From positions 39,317 to 67,855 of the forward strand of contig DF237452.1 of the NCBI GenBank assembly GCA_000708835.1: 28,539 nucleotides of DNA, read 5' to 3'. This DNA comes from Klebsormidium nitens (taxonomy: Eukaryota; Streptophyta; Klebsormidiophyceae; Klebsormidiales; Klebsormidiaceae). Under the pieces are notes generated by a model. The model made no database searches. It saw only the letters and a program-made list of their open reading frames with translations, and was not told the origin of the DNA. This document shows positions 1-11,800 of this stretch, piece by piece; the first letter of the stretch is position 1; every line of letters begins with the position of its first letter. A program made the position numbers and the translations under genes.

Positions 1-2801
1 CGGTACCTATTACGGTACACACAGACTCAGTCGAGACTCCAGTTCCGGACACGTGCCTACAGCTACCGTAGTTAGGTAGTGAAGTGTTGCCGGTACCCTT
101 CATGAAATCGTGAAATTTTGAAATATGGGAGTTTAATACCAGTACTACTAGTAGTGGTACCGTATACCGTATTTACGTGGGGGTAAACTTTATCATATCT
201 ACCTACATCAAATTGCTGCGGTTTTTCCCCGGTGCGACCGGACGATCACCTACCGGTATAGTATAAGGTCGCACCCTTATCCCGAAGTCTGGGGTGACGG
301 GTCGATCGAGAGGAAATGAGAAGAAAGCGGTCGTGTCAAGATTCAGACCACCAGTGATTCCGGGTTTGCGCGTCGCATTATAGTCTGCCGGGCAGCCGGA
401 GCTTTTACTGTCATTGAATGTGTTACTGTTAGGTTTAGTCCTACCTACCGGTACTTGCAATCTGCGTCATCATGGAGCCAATTGGCAATACCTACAGGTG
501 GGTAGCCGAATCTTTATTTGCCTGAGGGTTCCGCGAATACGCGCAACCGTCCGATGAAATTTATCAACCTCACCGCCGCTCGATCAATCAAGGAAGAAGG
601 GGCCTAATCGCAACTCGCAAACCATCGACAGACTGGAGACCCGTCCTGGTCAAGGACAATGCCTATGCCAGCTCGAATCACAGGTGCCATTCCGCCATGG
701 CTGCCTTGAAGCTCCCTACTGCAGCCATTGTGAAGCTGAAAACTCAGCTTCTTGCGTCAGTAAACTGCTCCTTCCTTCTTTTTCAGCTACTGCAAGCTTT
801 TAGAAATGTCATTGAACCTTGAATGAGCTTGCAGAAGGCTTGCTGCATGGGGATTTGATGAGGTCCTTGAGCCTCCCGAAACCATACGATACACTTTACG
901 GTCTTGGGACAAGGGTCAAATGACCATGCCTGAGCTTGAAAAAAGTGCGAGCAGCTAGCATTCTGAATTCACTACGGGATAGGAAGCTTCATTGTCCTGA
1001 TTGATGGACATGGTGAGGAGCGCCGCAGCAAACACCACCCTAGGTTCAACAAGGAAGTCGGAAAGCTTGGCAGCCATTGTTAGTAACTCGTCAGCCTGAC
1101 GTCATCATAATTGCTAGGACTTCATTCTGGCCGTCCGATGCGTTCATCGCGACGCTCAACACTCGAAATTGCTGGAGCCAATGCGCTATCAGAAAGGCCA
1201 AATAATTTTGAGATTCGGCGTTCCACCTGCTATACCCGGCTACCGTAGTCAAGACTCAAATGAACCCAACTAGCCAGCTAGAGACAGAGTTACCGGTACC
1301 TAGGTAGGTACCTACTTCAATGGGCCCATACCAATATACCGTACGGTACGGTACCTTACCTACTTGTATAAAGCCCAGTATACTGTATAGGTAGCCTGGC
1401 TTTTTTCGTCCGTCCGGCCCACACATTCATGCATGATCGGCTCCGAACTCATCAGGATTTGCAGCAGGGTTGCCAGAAATGTTTGGTGGTACCTTTTCTC
1501 CTTCTTGTATGGGGAGTTTTTTTAAGGCCGCCTCAAACTCTCAACAGTCAATGTACGTACAGGTGTGCATTGTTTGGTGGAACCCCTGACGAAGGCGACT
1601 GCGATAGACTGACAAGGGGCTGGACATTGGGACAACCGCTCAAAATGTGCACCTACAATGGTTCATTGTCCAAGTACAGCTTAGGGGAATCACCTCAAAG
1701 AGCCTCTAGTCTTCAAAGATTGCAGGTCAGCCTTACGTCTCATTTGGGTTCCATCAATCAGTTGCCCACTTGCATACAATCTAACTTACCTGAAAGTTAC
1801 AAGTAGAATTAGGCATGGTTCGTTATGCATGCGACACATACGCACCCGCATCATGGAGGCACCCAATTTGTTCACAGGTGGTCGCTTGCAACCGCCCTAT
1901 TGTGAACAAGCCCGCTGCGATGCTCAGTGCTTATATGATAGACTCTTGTTGCGTAACCACGAAACGTATTGCCCGCTGGGCTGACTCCCCTGCTTCTTCG
2001 TGATGAGTACTCTGTACTGTCCTGGATTTGTAGACCACATACTCGACTATGATACAAAGCTCAAAACTTGAGCAATCAAATCGGTCTTTTTCAAGTTTCG
2101 CCATCACCGCTCTATGTACCTCACGCGGCAATACAGGCACTCTGCAACGCCGCATCCTATTTACAAGCAGATGTTCTGTACAACTACGGAATCCAATAAT
2201 TGATCAACGTGATCGAACGACTTGGTCAGGCCTCTTACCAACAGCCTCAACTCGAGGTGTGACGTCGCTCCCAAAAGCTTCAAGCTCCGAAAGCTGCACC
2301 CGCTGCTTTTCCAAGAATGTGAGCACCTGCAAGCGTCAATAGAAGTCAGTGGCGCTCTGAAATATGAACCAGGTCGTTCATCTTAATCCCTCTTTGATTC
2401 ATGCTCATTACTGGATCCGGGGTCGCTCTTCCGTCTGACTGAGTGGAGGCCAGAAGATCATAAGCTATAGGTGTGAGCAACCAATGGGCACTGGCAAACT
2501 CAGAGGTCGCGTGGAATCACATCAAAACTCCACCTGTTAACGTTCGTGGTTCGTTTTTAAAACAATCAGAAGAGGGACCTTTCCTCGAGCTTTGATATCG
2601 CGGGAGAACAGCCTTCATTACCTAACATGGTTCGAACCATTGCAAGAGATACTTCTATCGAAGGTGGCAGTGCAAACGTTGTGACATAACCCCTTATAAG
2701 GCGAAGCCAGTGGGAGGAGGCATCCAAAAAGGCTTTGCAGGTATTGACATGTGCATCAGAAAGCGAGCCTCCGCCACGAACCGCAACTACTACAGGTCCG
2801 G
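1..2801. other. Intergenic region rich in degenerate GGTACC / TACGGTAC sequence
   Basis: I see no supportable gene here. The stretches at about 1-530 and 1290-1400 are dense in short self-complementary words (GGTACC, ACCGGT, TACGGTAC, CCTACCTACC), giving degenerate palindromic low-complexity DNA. A plus-strand open frame at 1429-1806 (125 codons) starts about 60 bp after a TATAAA at 1367-1372 and has a hydrophobic stretch near residues 21-33, but it matches no family I know. The part next to 2802 should contain the 3' untranslated region and polyadenylation signal of the phospholipase C gene, which reads leftwards; I cannot place its end. Confidence 0.4.
1290..1400. repeat. Clustered palindromic GGTACC/TACC repeats
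   Basis: Tightly packed GGTACC, CCTACC, CGTACGGTACGG and TATAC words form imperfect inverted and direct repeats over about 110 bp. The same vocabulary recurs more loosely at 1-530. It may be a decayed satellite or a foldback-element end; no flanking duplication is visible. Confidence 0.5.
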
Positions 2802-5800
2802 TCAAAAACTAGCTGCCTGACCCATGTCCAATCTCAGTCTGGCCGTCAACTTGTCCCACTCCGAAAATCTGGACCCTTGAATAGGAGCATCCGGCTTTTT
2901 GATTGGCACAATTTCAGCGTACTGGGTCAAGTTCTGCAAACGCCTCGATTCGAACTCGGATCACGTGGCAGGGTTTGACTAAATATACATTCAGGTAGCA
3001 AGCCCAGATTGCAAGAATCCAGGCGTTTCGACATTCCCAACTCCACAATCTCGATCGATTTCGGGCGTCGTGCTTATTGTGTTTGCTCCAACATAAGAGC
3101 CACACGTTTACCAAGGGCAATGATTTTCCAAGTAAAGGACCCAATAAAACGACCAAGTAGAAGTCAGACTCGACCGGCTTTCTCGTCTGGTTTTCCTAAT
3201 TTTACTCACCACTTTCGTAGGCCACAAAAGACGGCGTGAACTTACCTGAGACTCTACATACGCCGCTGCCTGCTTCACGTTCATCGGAGGCTGCCCGAAC
3301 ATGCCGTACAAGTATACGGGATCCTCCGTCAGCTGTGCGGCCAATTGAACCAGCTCCTCTTGCCACTCGCTCAGGGGGCCATTCCCAGTGGGGGCACTGT
3401 GACGGAGCGCCTTTGGGGGGTCGGGAAGCGTCACTGGGGGAGGAAGGGGAAAGAGAAAATTTAGCGTGTAGGCCGAGGAGTGATGGGTCCGTGGAAAAGG
3501 AAGTTGCGGCGCACCTGCTTGAAACAAACCTGAGGTTCCTTCATGTAGTTCGAACATTTTGGGAGGGTCGGGGAGCGTCACTTTAAAAGGAGGGGGAAGC
3601 GCAGATGATTGTTAGCGTGTCAGCTTCGAGTAGGTCTGCGAGTAATCAGAGGGACGGGCCGGAATAAGGCACCCGCTCGAAAATGGATCAAAAGTCCGTT
3701 GCTCAAGGTATGGCGAAAGCGCCTTGGGGGTCCTAGAAGCGTCATTGCGGACTGGGCGGGAAAAGGGGATATTCATTTGGCATATCAGCGGAAAGTGAGA
3801 CAACGTGAGGCCTTGGGCGGGTCTGCCTGTGAGTGAGGGGGCGGGCGACTCGGAAACCGTTTTCAGAAGAGCGCTGAAACCCCTCAGCTTTATCTGAAAA
3901 CGTTAGAGCGCTTTGGGAGCATCTGGAGGCGTCACTAAGGAGGAGGGGAGTGAAGACAACGCTTTAGCGCGTCAGCCAAGGGTGACAGAAGCTGAGGCCT
4001 TGGGTGGGTCTGCAACTAGTTTGGGAAAAGCAGAGTAGCGAACCCGCTTGGAGATGTTTGACGAATCTTCTTTTTAGGATACAAAGTTTGCGAGAGCCGG
4101 GGAGCGCCATTTATATGGAAATGAAGGAGGCCCCAGCGTGTCAGCCAAAGACGATGCAAATAGAACACTTGAGGATCTTTGTGAACAGAGACTATTGAGA
4201 AGGGGCATGATAAAAAGAAAGTGTGTTGCATGAAACAGTTGAAATACATTCCTCCTCTTAGATACGGCGCAGCGCTTTGAGACGAAATTCGAAGCTGCAA
4301 GGAAGGGGGGCCGCAAGGAAAGGAGCCACGATTGCCTGTCAAGCAGACAATGTCAAAGCTGAAGTCCTGGTGAAATCTGGAAGCGTCACAGCGACCGTGG
4401 GACAGGCATAATAGCGTATAAGCATGGAATTGATACGATCAGACGTGGCTTCAGTCGGTCATAGCAAAGCGCCGTACAAACATTTGGAAGCGCCTGTGTG
4501 GAGAAGGATCAAGGACGACAAAAATGTCGCCGTATACACAAGATGACGAAGTCAAAGTCAGTCTTCTGAGAAAAGCGCGAGGCGGCGCTTTGGAGGGGTC
4601 TGGATGGCCCAAAGGCGAAGGGCGGGAGGGCAGCGGAACTTGAGCACCATGTTATCTGAGAGTGCAGTCAGAACGGACTGCTGCCACATCGGGTTTCCAA
4701 AGTCTCTGGTGAGAACGGAGAGTCAAGGCAGAGACTTGGAATGATCTAATGATATTCCCAAGTTGCGTACTTGTTCCAAGAGGAAGTTTACGCTGCTTGA
4801 TGAGCTTGCGTCGGATAAGGTACTTGGTAAGGAATTGGCTTACTTTAAGGACTGTCGGGCACGATCCTCTCAGATGCTCCAATAGCATCTGACAGTGCTT
4901 ATGTCATCAAACAAGTACGCAGAACGTTCTGCGGAAAAGAACCGAAAGGACCGGAGGCGGGAAAGAAACGAAAGACAACGGACGCACATTCACAGACGAC
5001 CGCGGGTTCACAAACTCGCAAAGCGTGAAGAGGAGTTCAGACAACGAAAGCGCTTCAGAGGGGCGTATTCTCACTCGGGCAGTCCGTCCTGGGCGTGTCC
5101 CGCAGTGTGAATAAGTCCTCGAACGTCGCCGCCCAAGCGTCGCGCTTCGTCAGGAAGTCGGAGGAGAGGTTGAACAGTTTCTTGACGGTCGCCGGAATTG
5201 ATGAGTGCTCGAACTGGCTGCTCGGACTGGGCTTCAGTCGGGGCTCATGCACAACTGCACAATGAGCGCAATTCAATGTCAGCGACAAAAGTCAGATCTT
5301 GCGAGCGGTATCGACAAGATTTAATAAGGAATTCAGATGATTAGTTGTCCGAACATTGGGAGTCGGCGAGTTCCTTAATGGTCGGGCTGGGCTTCAACCA
5401 GGGCTCGTGAACTACTGCACCAATAAGCGCAATCGAGTGTCAGTGACCGTCAGAACTCGTAAACAACTGCACCATTAAGCGCAGTCGAGTATCAGTGAAC
5501 GTCAGAACTCGTTCAACGGCACCAATAAGCACAATTAAGTGTCAGTGAAAGTCAGTATCTTGCGAGCAGTTCAACAAAGCCTCAAAGGAACCTCAGATGA
5601 TTTCCAAACTATGTGTAAGTAGGCAACTTTTAGACTGGTCGGGCTGGGCTTCAATCCGGGGCTCGTGCACAATTGAACAAAGGCGGAGATCAGACAGTCA
5701 GTGACAAAGTCGGGTCTTGCGATCTCATATGCTTATCATTCCGGATGTTGTGGGAATCAACGGATGTTTGGAAGGCTGGTAGAGACCGGCTTGAGCTGCG

Positions 5801-8800
5801 GGTCGTTCAATTTGCCCAGAAAGGAAAAGGTCGCGCTTCCATTTTGTCTCTGATTTGTCACTTGAGGTAACCATGTCAGGATGCAATGCTCAGACTCAGC
5901 GTTCAAAAGCATCCGAAGAGCAGCTTTGAGGGGCGAAAATACTGACGTCAAAAAAAAAAACAAGCGCAATATAAGCCGCAACTGATAAACTGATCAGAGA
6001 ACAACTCTAACAAGACTAGTTTGAGCAGCCAATGCGAGAAAAACGGGGAACCGACAAATCTTCAACAGGTACTCCAGTCCAGCTTGCGTCGGCGTTTGCA
6101 GATACTCTTGTTGACAGTACGATTACGATCATCCGTCATCTCCGACTCTGCTTCGAAGATATCGACTTCGCAACGTGGCCTCAGGATCCTTTATTCAGGA
6201 GCGAAAGCAACGGGCCAACGCACAGTAGCTACTTTGGAGAAACCATACCAACAAAATTCTCCTGAAAACGGGATTTCTGTGGACGGAAAGAAGCGAGCCA
6301 ACGCAAATCAAACGCAATGTTCACATCATATATCAATGTTGGTACGTCATGGAAGGCGCCCTCGCTGTTGGCTTTTACAACTTGACGGCAGACCATCGCC
6401 GTGGCCGCATCAGAACGCCGCTCATCCGCTAGCTTTGGAGTCACAAGCTTTATACCACAACCATCAAGTCCAATGCTTTCCAGACACTCAAAAGCATATG
6501 AGCGCTACCCAAAGCGTATGCAAAAAGCCCTCACCAGTGCCTTTCTCGACCCACGGCGAGATTGCCAGCGTGGCAACCCGCACCCCGAGCCGGTCAAACC
6601 CAAAGTTAAAGGGCGGCGGCCCGGTTATTCCGTCCGGGTTAGGGATTCCGGTTACCGGGGTCGGGACGTGGTCGAAAAACCCGCCGTGCTCATCGTACGT
6701 TACGAGCAGCAGGGACTCGTCCCACTGAGGACTTGCGCGCAACGCCTCGTAAACTTTCTGCAGGAAGGTATGGGGGAATTTCAGTCTTAAACCTATTGTT
6801 TTGATCCAGTCTGATATCGTGTCTGTTCGTGAGCGACTGATTTGATATTTATCTATGTTCGGACCCTTCAGATCTTTACTATTGGAGTATGTTCTGTAAG
6901 GACTCGTCCCATTGGCAATTGGCAAGCACCGCCTCAAGGGCTTTCTACAACGGAGCCGGGTGAAACATCTGGTTGAAAAGTCCTCCTTTCACCCTTGTTG
7001 GTTCTGATCACCCGTTCGGAGTTTTTTGCGAAACAGCGAGTGAGAAAAACATTCAACAGAGGTCTTTGAGGGGCTCTTAAAAAGCTTTCCGAAACGCAGG
7101 GCAGAAGGGCACAGCAGTATGATTGAAACGCAGAACGAAAGGAAGTTCGACGCAGGGGGGACGTGGTAGATTTTGACGCCCCCTTAGCTCGACGAAGGAC
7201 AACATGATTCACAATAGCGCGTTTATATTGGCAGGAACGGCAGATATACTTCCAGCACATGGCGTTACCATTTCGCGCAAGCAGATTGCACGCATCGTGG
7301 ATTGTCCTGCAGAACGGAGTTGAAAATCGAGGACGAGGCTCAGCTTTTAGATTTTGAGTTCCGGTTCCCAACCAAACCGGTCGGGTTACCAGCCAAACCA
7401 CACATGAGGGAAAACCCCAAAAAGACTCGGAAGTTTGGTTCCTGGGCTCCCAAATGCACAGCCTGATTTACAGTTTCCAGAATTCAGTATTGATTGCTTG
7501 AACCCAAACCCTTTCCCTTGCACAGAAACATACAATTCTCCTTCCCTGCGCCCCAAGGCCCAACTTTGTATAAGAGATATGAAAAGTTGTTACTCCCAAT
7601 CACAGGATACCCCCCACCAACAACCCCAGATCGAATTAACCTAAAGGAAAGGCTCGCTCCACCCTTCAGATCGAGCCAGTTCCAATTAGGCTCTCAGCTG
7701 AACCCAGAAGCTTCTCCTCACCTACCAGACAAACTTTGTAAGGCTTCGACTCCAAATGCGGATGCGAACCCAAAGCTAATCCCAGGTGCGGATACAAACC
7801 CTAAACCTGAACCCAAGATTTGGAATGCAAACCGGAGCTCGAAACCACATCTTGACCCTCAACCGAAGACCCACCTTGAGCATCTTCTGCCCTTCTGCCA
7901 CGTCATGGCTCGGGTGATTGTCGTTACGTTCTAACCTCGAAACCGAAACCCTGATCTTAACCCTGAAACAATGGCCCACCTTGAGCATCTTCTGCCCTAC
8001 CCTCACGGCGAATTCTGACCCTAAAATTGAAACCCTTATCGTAACCCTGAGCCGACAACCCACCTTGAGCATTTTCTGCCCTTCCGCCACGTCATGGCTC
8101 GGGTGGTCGTCGTTCGCCGGGAAATCCGGAAGGTCAAAATACCGCGGCTCCAGGATGACGTAATTCGGCAGGACCCCCCTTTTCGCGTGGTTGAAAAAGA
8201 GGTCGAACGCATGGAAGTTGAACGCGCGGCGCACGGTGCGCAGGTTCCGGAAGAAGAGCGTCGATGGCAGGTTGGCGAAGTAGACGCCGAAAGAGAGACC
8301 GGATTCTTCGATAGAGTCGAAGATGGTCTTCTGGGGGAAGCCGTGGGTCAACTCCTGCAAGAGAAGAAGAAACAGTATCATGAAGGAGCTGCGGAAGCTG
8401 ATTGTGAGATAAGTTGTCAGATCCAGGGATTGGGGTGCTCTTAGATCTGTTTCGTACAGGCCGTGCGTCAGCTTGTGCGAGTGAAGGAAGCACGAGTGTG
8501 ATAGTCCGCAAAACGAATTCGTGTTTCAGTTTCGGTTTCAGTATACCTTTGATATCGGTAGAAATTTTTTGCAAAATCTCGAGGGTCAAGCCTGCGGGTA
8601 AACCATGCACCGGAAGTGGGGTCCATTAAACCGTCCGACGCAAATCCTCTGCCCGAAACCAACAATGAAACATCGGAAGAATGCAACGGAAGAATGCAGA
8701 GAGAATTCGGAGCAAAACGAGACACGGACTCTCGTCAGATGGTTCTCTAATGAGCAATGAAGATGACGTCAAAGCGTGTAGATGTTGTGGCGCAAGCCTG

Positions 8801-11800
8801 GGGATACGAACAGCTGTGTTCCGGTACACAGAATTGTAGTATTGCTTGCTGACCTTCTTATCATTCCACGTGGCGCCATGTGAGGTCGCCGAGTGGATGT
8901 AGAGCCGATTGGGCTGTGTCGAGGACGGCACCGCCGCAAACCACCTGCCAAAGGACGCGCCACACGTCAGCATGAAGTCATACAAGATGGATCGTCAGAG
9001 AGCGCAGGTACCCAGGAAACCGAAACACAGAAAGTAGTGTGTAACATAGGGGTTCTCGTAAATCGCGCTCAATGTAGAGATGCCAGTGGGTATGAGGAAC
9101 CAAATTCTGGGCAACGGACACGCATTCTGCAATTGCAATCTAGCAATCTGTTTTGGTGGGCATAGGCTGACTGAAAGTTATTGTAATATGCAAAAACGCC
9201 CCTCGCGCGGCTCCTGACGAACGAGAAGAGGACCCGTAAGCAAAACTGGTCATGTTAGTCAGACGAAGCCTTGTGATATTACTCAAACTTGCAATCCAGA
9301 ATCCAAGCAGCAATGAATTCTTTGGCACAGAAAAGTAAGCTGGTGTTGACAAAACTCGATTGTATCAGCTTGTGGGCAAACAACGGTCGAATGAGCGACT
9401 GTAAAACCTTCAAGCGGCTCGACTCTTTGTTCGAGAGATGTAGCGATATTACCAGCTGACCTGTCAAAGAGCGCGAACTCCATGGCGAGTGACGTCAGCG
9501 AGGAGACGACTTCGGGCCGGAAGGCGCTCATGACGCGGCGCCCGAAGCCGGTGAACATGTTGTTGGCGTTCTGGACGAAGCCGTTCATGGGGGGCGGGTC
9601 CTGAAGAGAGAAATGAAGGGGAAGAGTTCAAAGAATCCTTCGACATACTGAAAATTTATTAGATATTCGAACGGACTCCGCTTTGCAAAAGAAGAAAGAG
9701 CTTTTTTTTTGGAAAAGGTGATATGAAAACAAAAATAAAAAAGAACCCAGACATGATGTCGGAAAGAAGACTGATACTCCGATACTAGGGGCATCAGATT
9801 GGGGGAAATATTCACAGGAATCGATGCAACGGGTATTGACCTTGAGTGTCAGGGGTATGTTCTGAGAACGATCGAAACCGTGCAATCGGCCCTTGTTGGC
9901 GTTCTGGACGAAGCTACTCATTAAAAGCAGGTTGTAGGGGGCACAAAGACCAGAAAGAACCAAGAAATGATGTTGAAAGGGAGACTTCCAGTCGATAATA
10001 GGGGCTGCAAATTGCAGGGAGCGGGTGGAATCAATTCAACAATTTGAATAACCACGGGTATGCTCGGAAAGACGACGATTGGTAGTCCATCGCATGAACC
10101 CTTGATTGGCAAACCGATCATGCGGGGGATTGCCTACTGAAAGTAGGCATCAACAGTCTTGTGAAACCAAAACCAGGGATGAGTTTGTGGCATCGTCTCT
10201 GATCGAGTGTGGTATTCGAGTGTGGTATTTGAGGAACCAGTCAAAGCCACGTTGAAATTCTCGCGTGTTGGGCAAAGAAATCATCACGACAGGATTCTGG
10301 GGAAGAAAAGGGAAAGAACGATGGACAACCAAACCTAACCTGAAGAGACATTCATAGCGCGGAACAACAGACATTGCGACTCCTCAAGAAGTAGGAATGA
10401 AAGGACGAGATGCGCTCACAATCTGAATCTGATGACTGTCTGAGTACGAGACAACTTGAAGTGTCGTTGCAGGCCATCTGAAGATATCAAAGCTTGTCGC
10501 GGACTTTGAGCTACAGGTAGCATGCACGGAGGGTCCTGTGCAGGTTGTTTGACGTTTTTTGGGGATGTTCTGAAAACCTGGATTTCTTAGGCCCAAGACA
10601 TCTTCTACAAGGCTTCTACTGGGCCAAGTTAGACCCTGACCGCAAGTCCTCAGAAAGGCGCACATATGCTCAAGAATGACTCATGCTCTACTCATCAGAG
10701 CTTTAACGGCCAAAGACGCTGCACAAAGCTCTGTTTTAACAAACCCTGACAAGCGTGTGCTTTTGCCCTTTCTTTCTGGCTGACGTTCCACGGGGAGACT
10801 TGTTGAGGTAGACATGGTGATACAAATGTGGAAGTTCGGAGTCTCAAAGCAGAGCCTTGGCAGATCGTGAAGAAGTTGTAAGGGTGCAAAGAATAATCAA
10901 TAAGCCAACTCATGAGTCCAGTCTAACCGGAGGGGATGGTGGTTCAAGCTGATGCAAGAACGTGCAGGAAATCATCAAATGATGCAATTGGTGGCAGAGA
11001 CTCACATAAAATGTAGGGAAGTTTGACAGTGCGATCAAAGATGAGATGAAGAAACTGAAAGCGCTGGGCTCTGTTGTTTTTTTTAGGCCCTTCAAGCGGC
11101 TGTCGAAGACTCCGTGCGACAAAGATGTCCCTGAGTATTGACTGAACCAGGGCTTACTACAAGCGTCTGTCTGAACCTTAGACTATCATCGATGGAATCC
11201 AACTATCGGGTCGCCTGTTCACTATCCTGCCTCTGTATCCCTGACAGTTCCCACTATGTGCCTGATAGGAATGCCTCCGGCAGTTCGGACGAATATGACG
11301 CTGGCTCAGTGATTCACAGATAAGATCAAACTTGATCAGCCCTGTGGCGCGTCACACCACCGTACCATCAATGAAACAAACCACCGCCACTACCCCTGAA
11401 GATATCTGAACATGCATTTGTACAACAAGTTTGGAGATGGAGTAAAAGGAAGGAGCAACAATGGGCCAGATTGCGAGCATGTTTGTTAAGAACTGCACGG
11501 TGGAAAGCCAGCTAAAGAAACTGTACAGGCCAAAGAATCAAAGCAGGAGAAAGTGAGAAAGAAAGAGAGGCCAGTTTCTTCGTACCTGCTTTTTCAAATC
11601 TGCGTCCATGCCCCCAAAAACCTCCTCCTGGATTGCCTGGAAGCTATGGCCCGGGTCCGGATCCACGTACTCCGCATCATCCGACACAAACACCCGGGGA
11701 GAGTTTGGATCCCTTGCCCTCTCAGGGTTACTTTCCTCCCCAGTTAGGCCGTCAATTTCTGGGTTAAGCCGCTTCAGCCAGCCGACCATGTGGTCAAAGG

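Noticed and set aside
1429-1806. 125-codon frame with TATA-like element upstream
   Set aside because: Not recognised, no conserved pattern, and surrounded by low-complexity repeats; mentioned only as part of the intergenic description.
2938-2975. GAGTTCGAATC on the minus strand resembling a tRNA T-arm
   Set aside because: The stem does not pair and no anticodon or acceptor stem is found; it is adjacent to the inferred last NPC exon.
4895-5110. Highly basic 71-codon plus-strand frame
   Set aside because: It overlaps NPC exon 6 and intron 6 antisense, has no upstream signals and a composition explained by the purine-rich intron.
6401-6790. 129-codon plus-strand frame
   Set aside because: Antisense shadow of NPC exon 5, whose minus-strand reading carries the conserved DEHGG and DHVPTP motifs.
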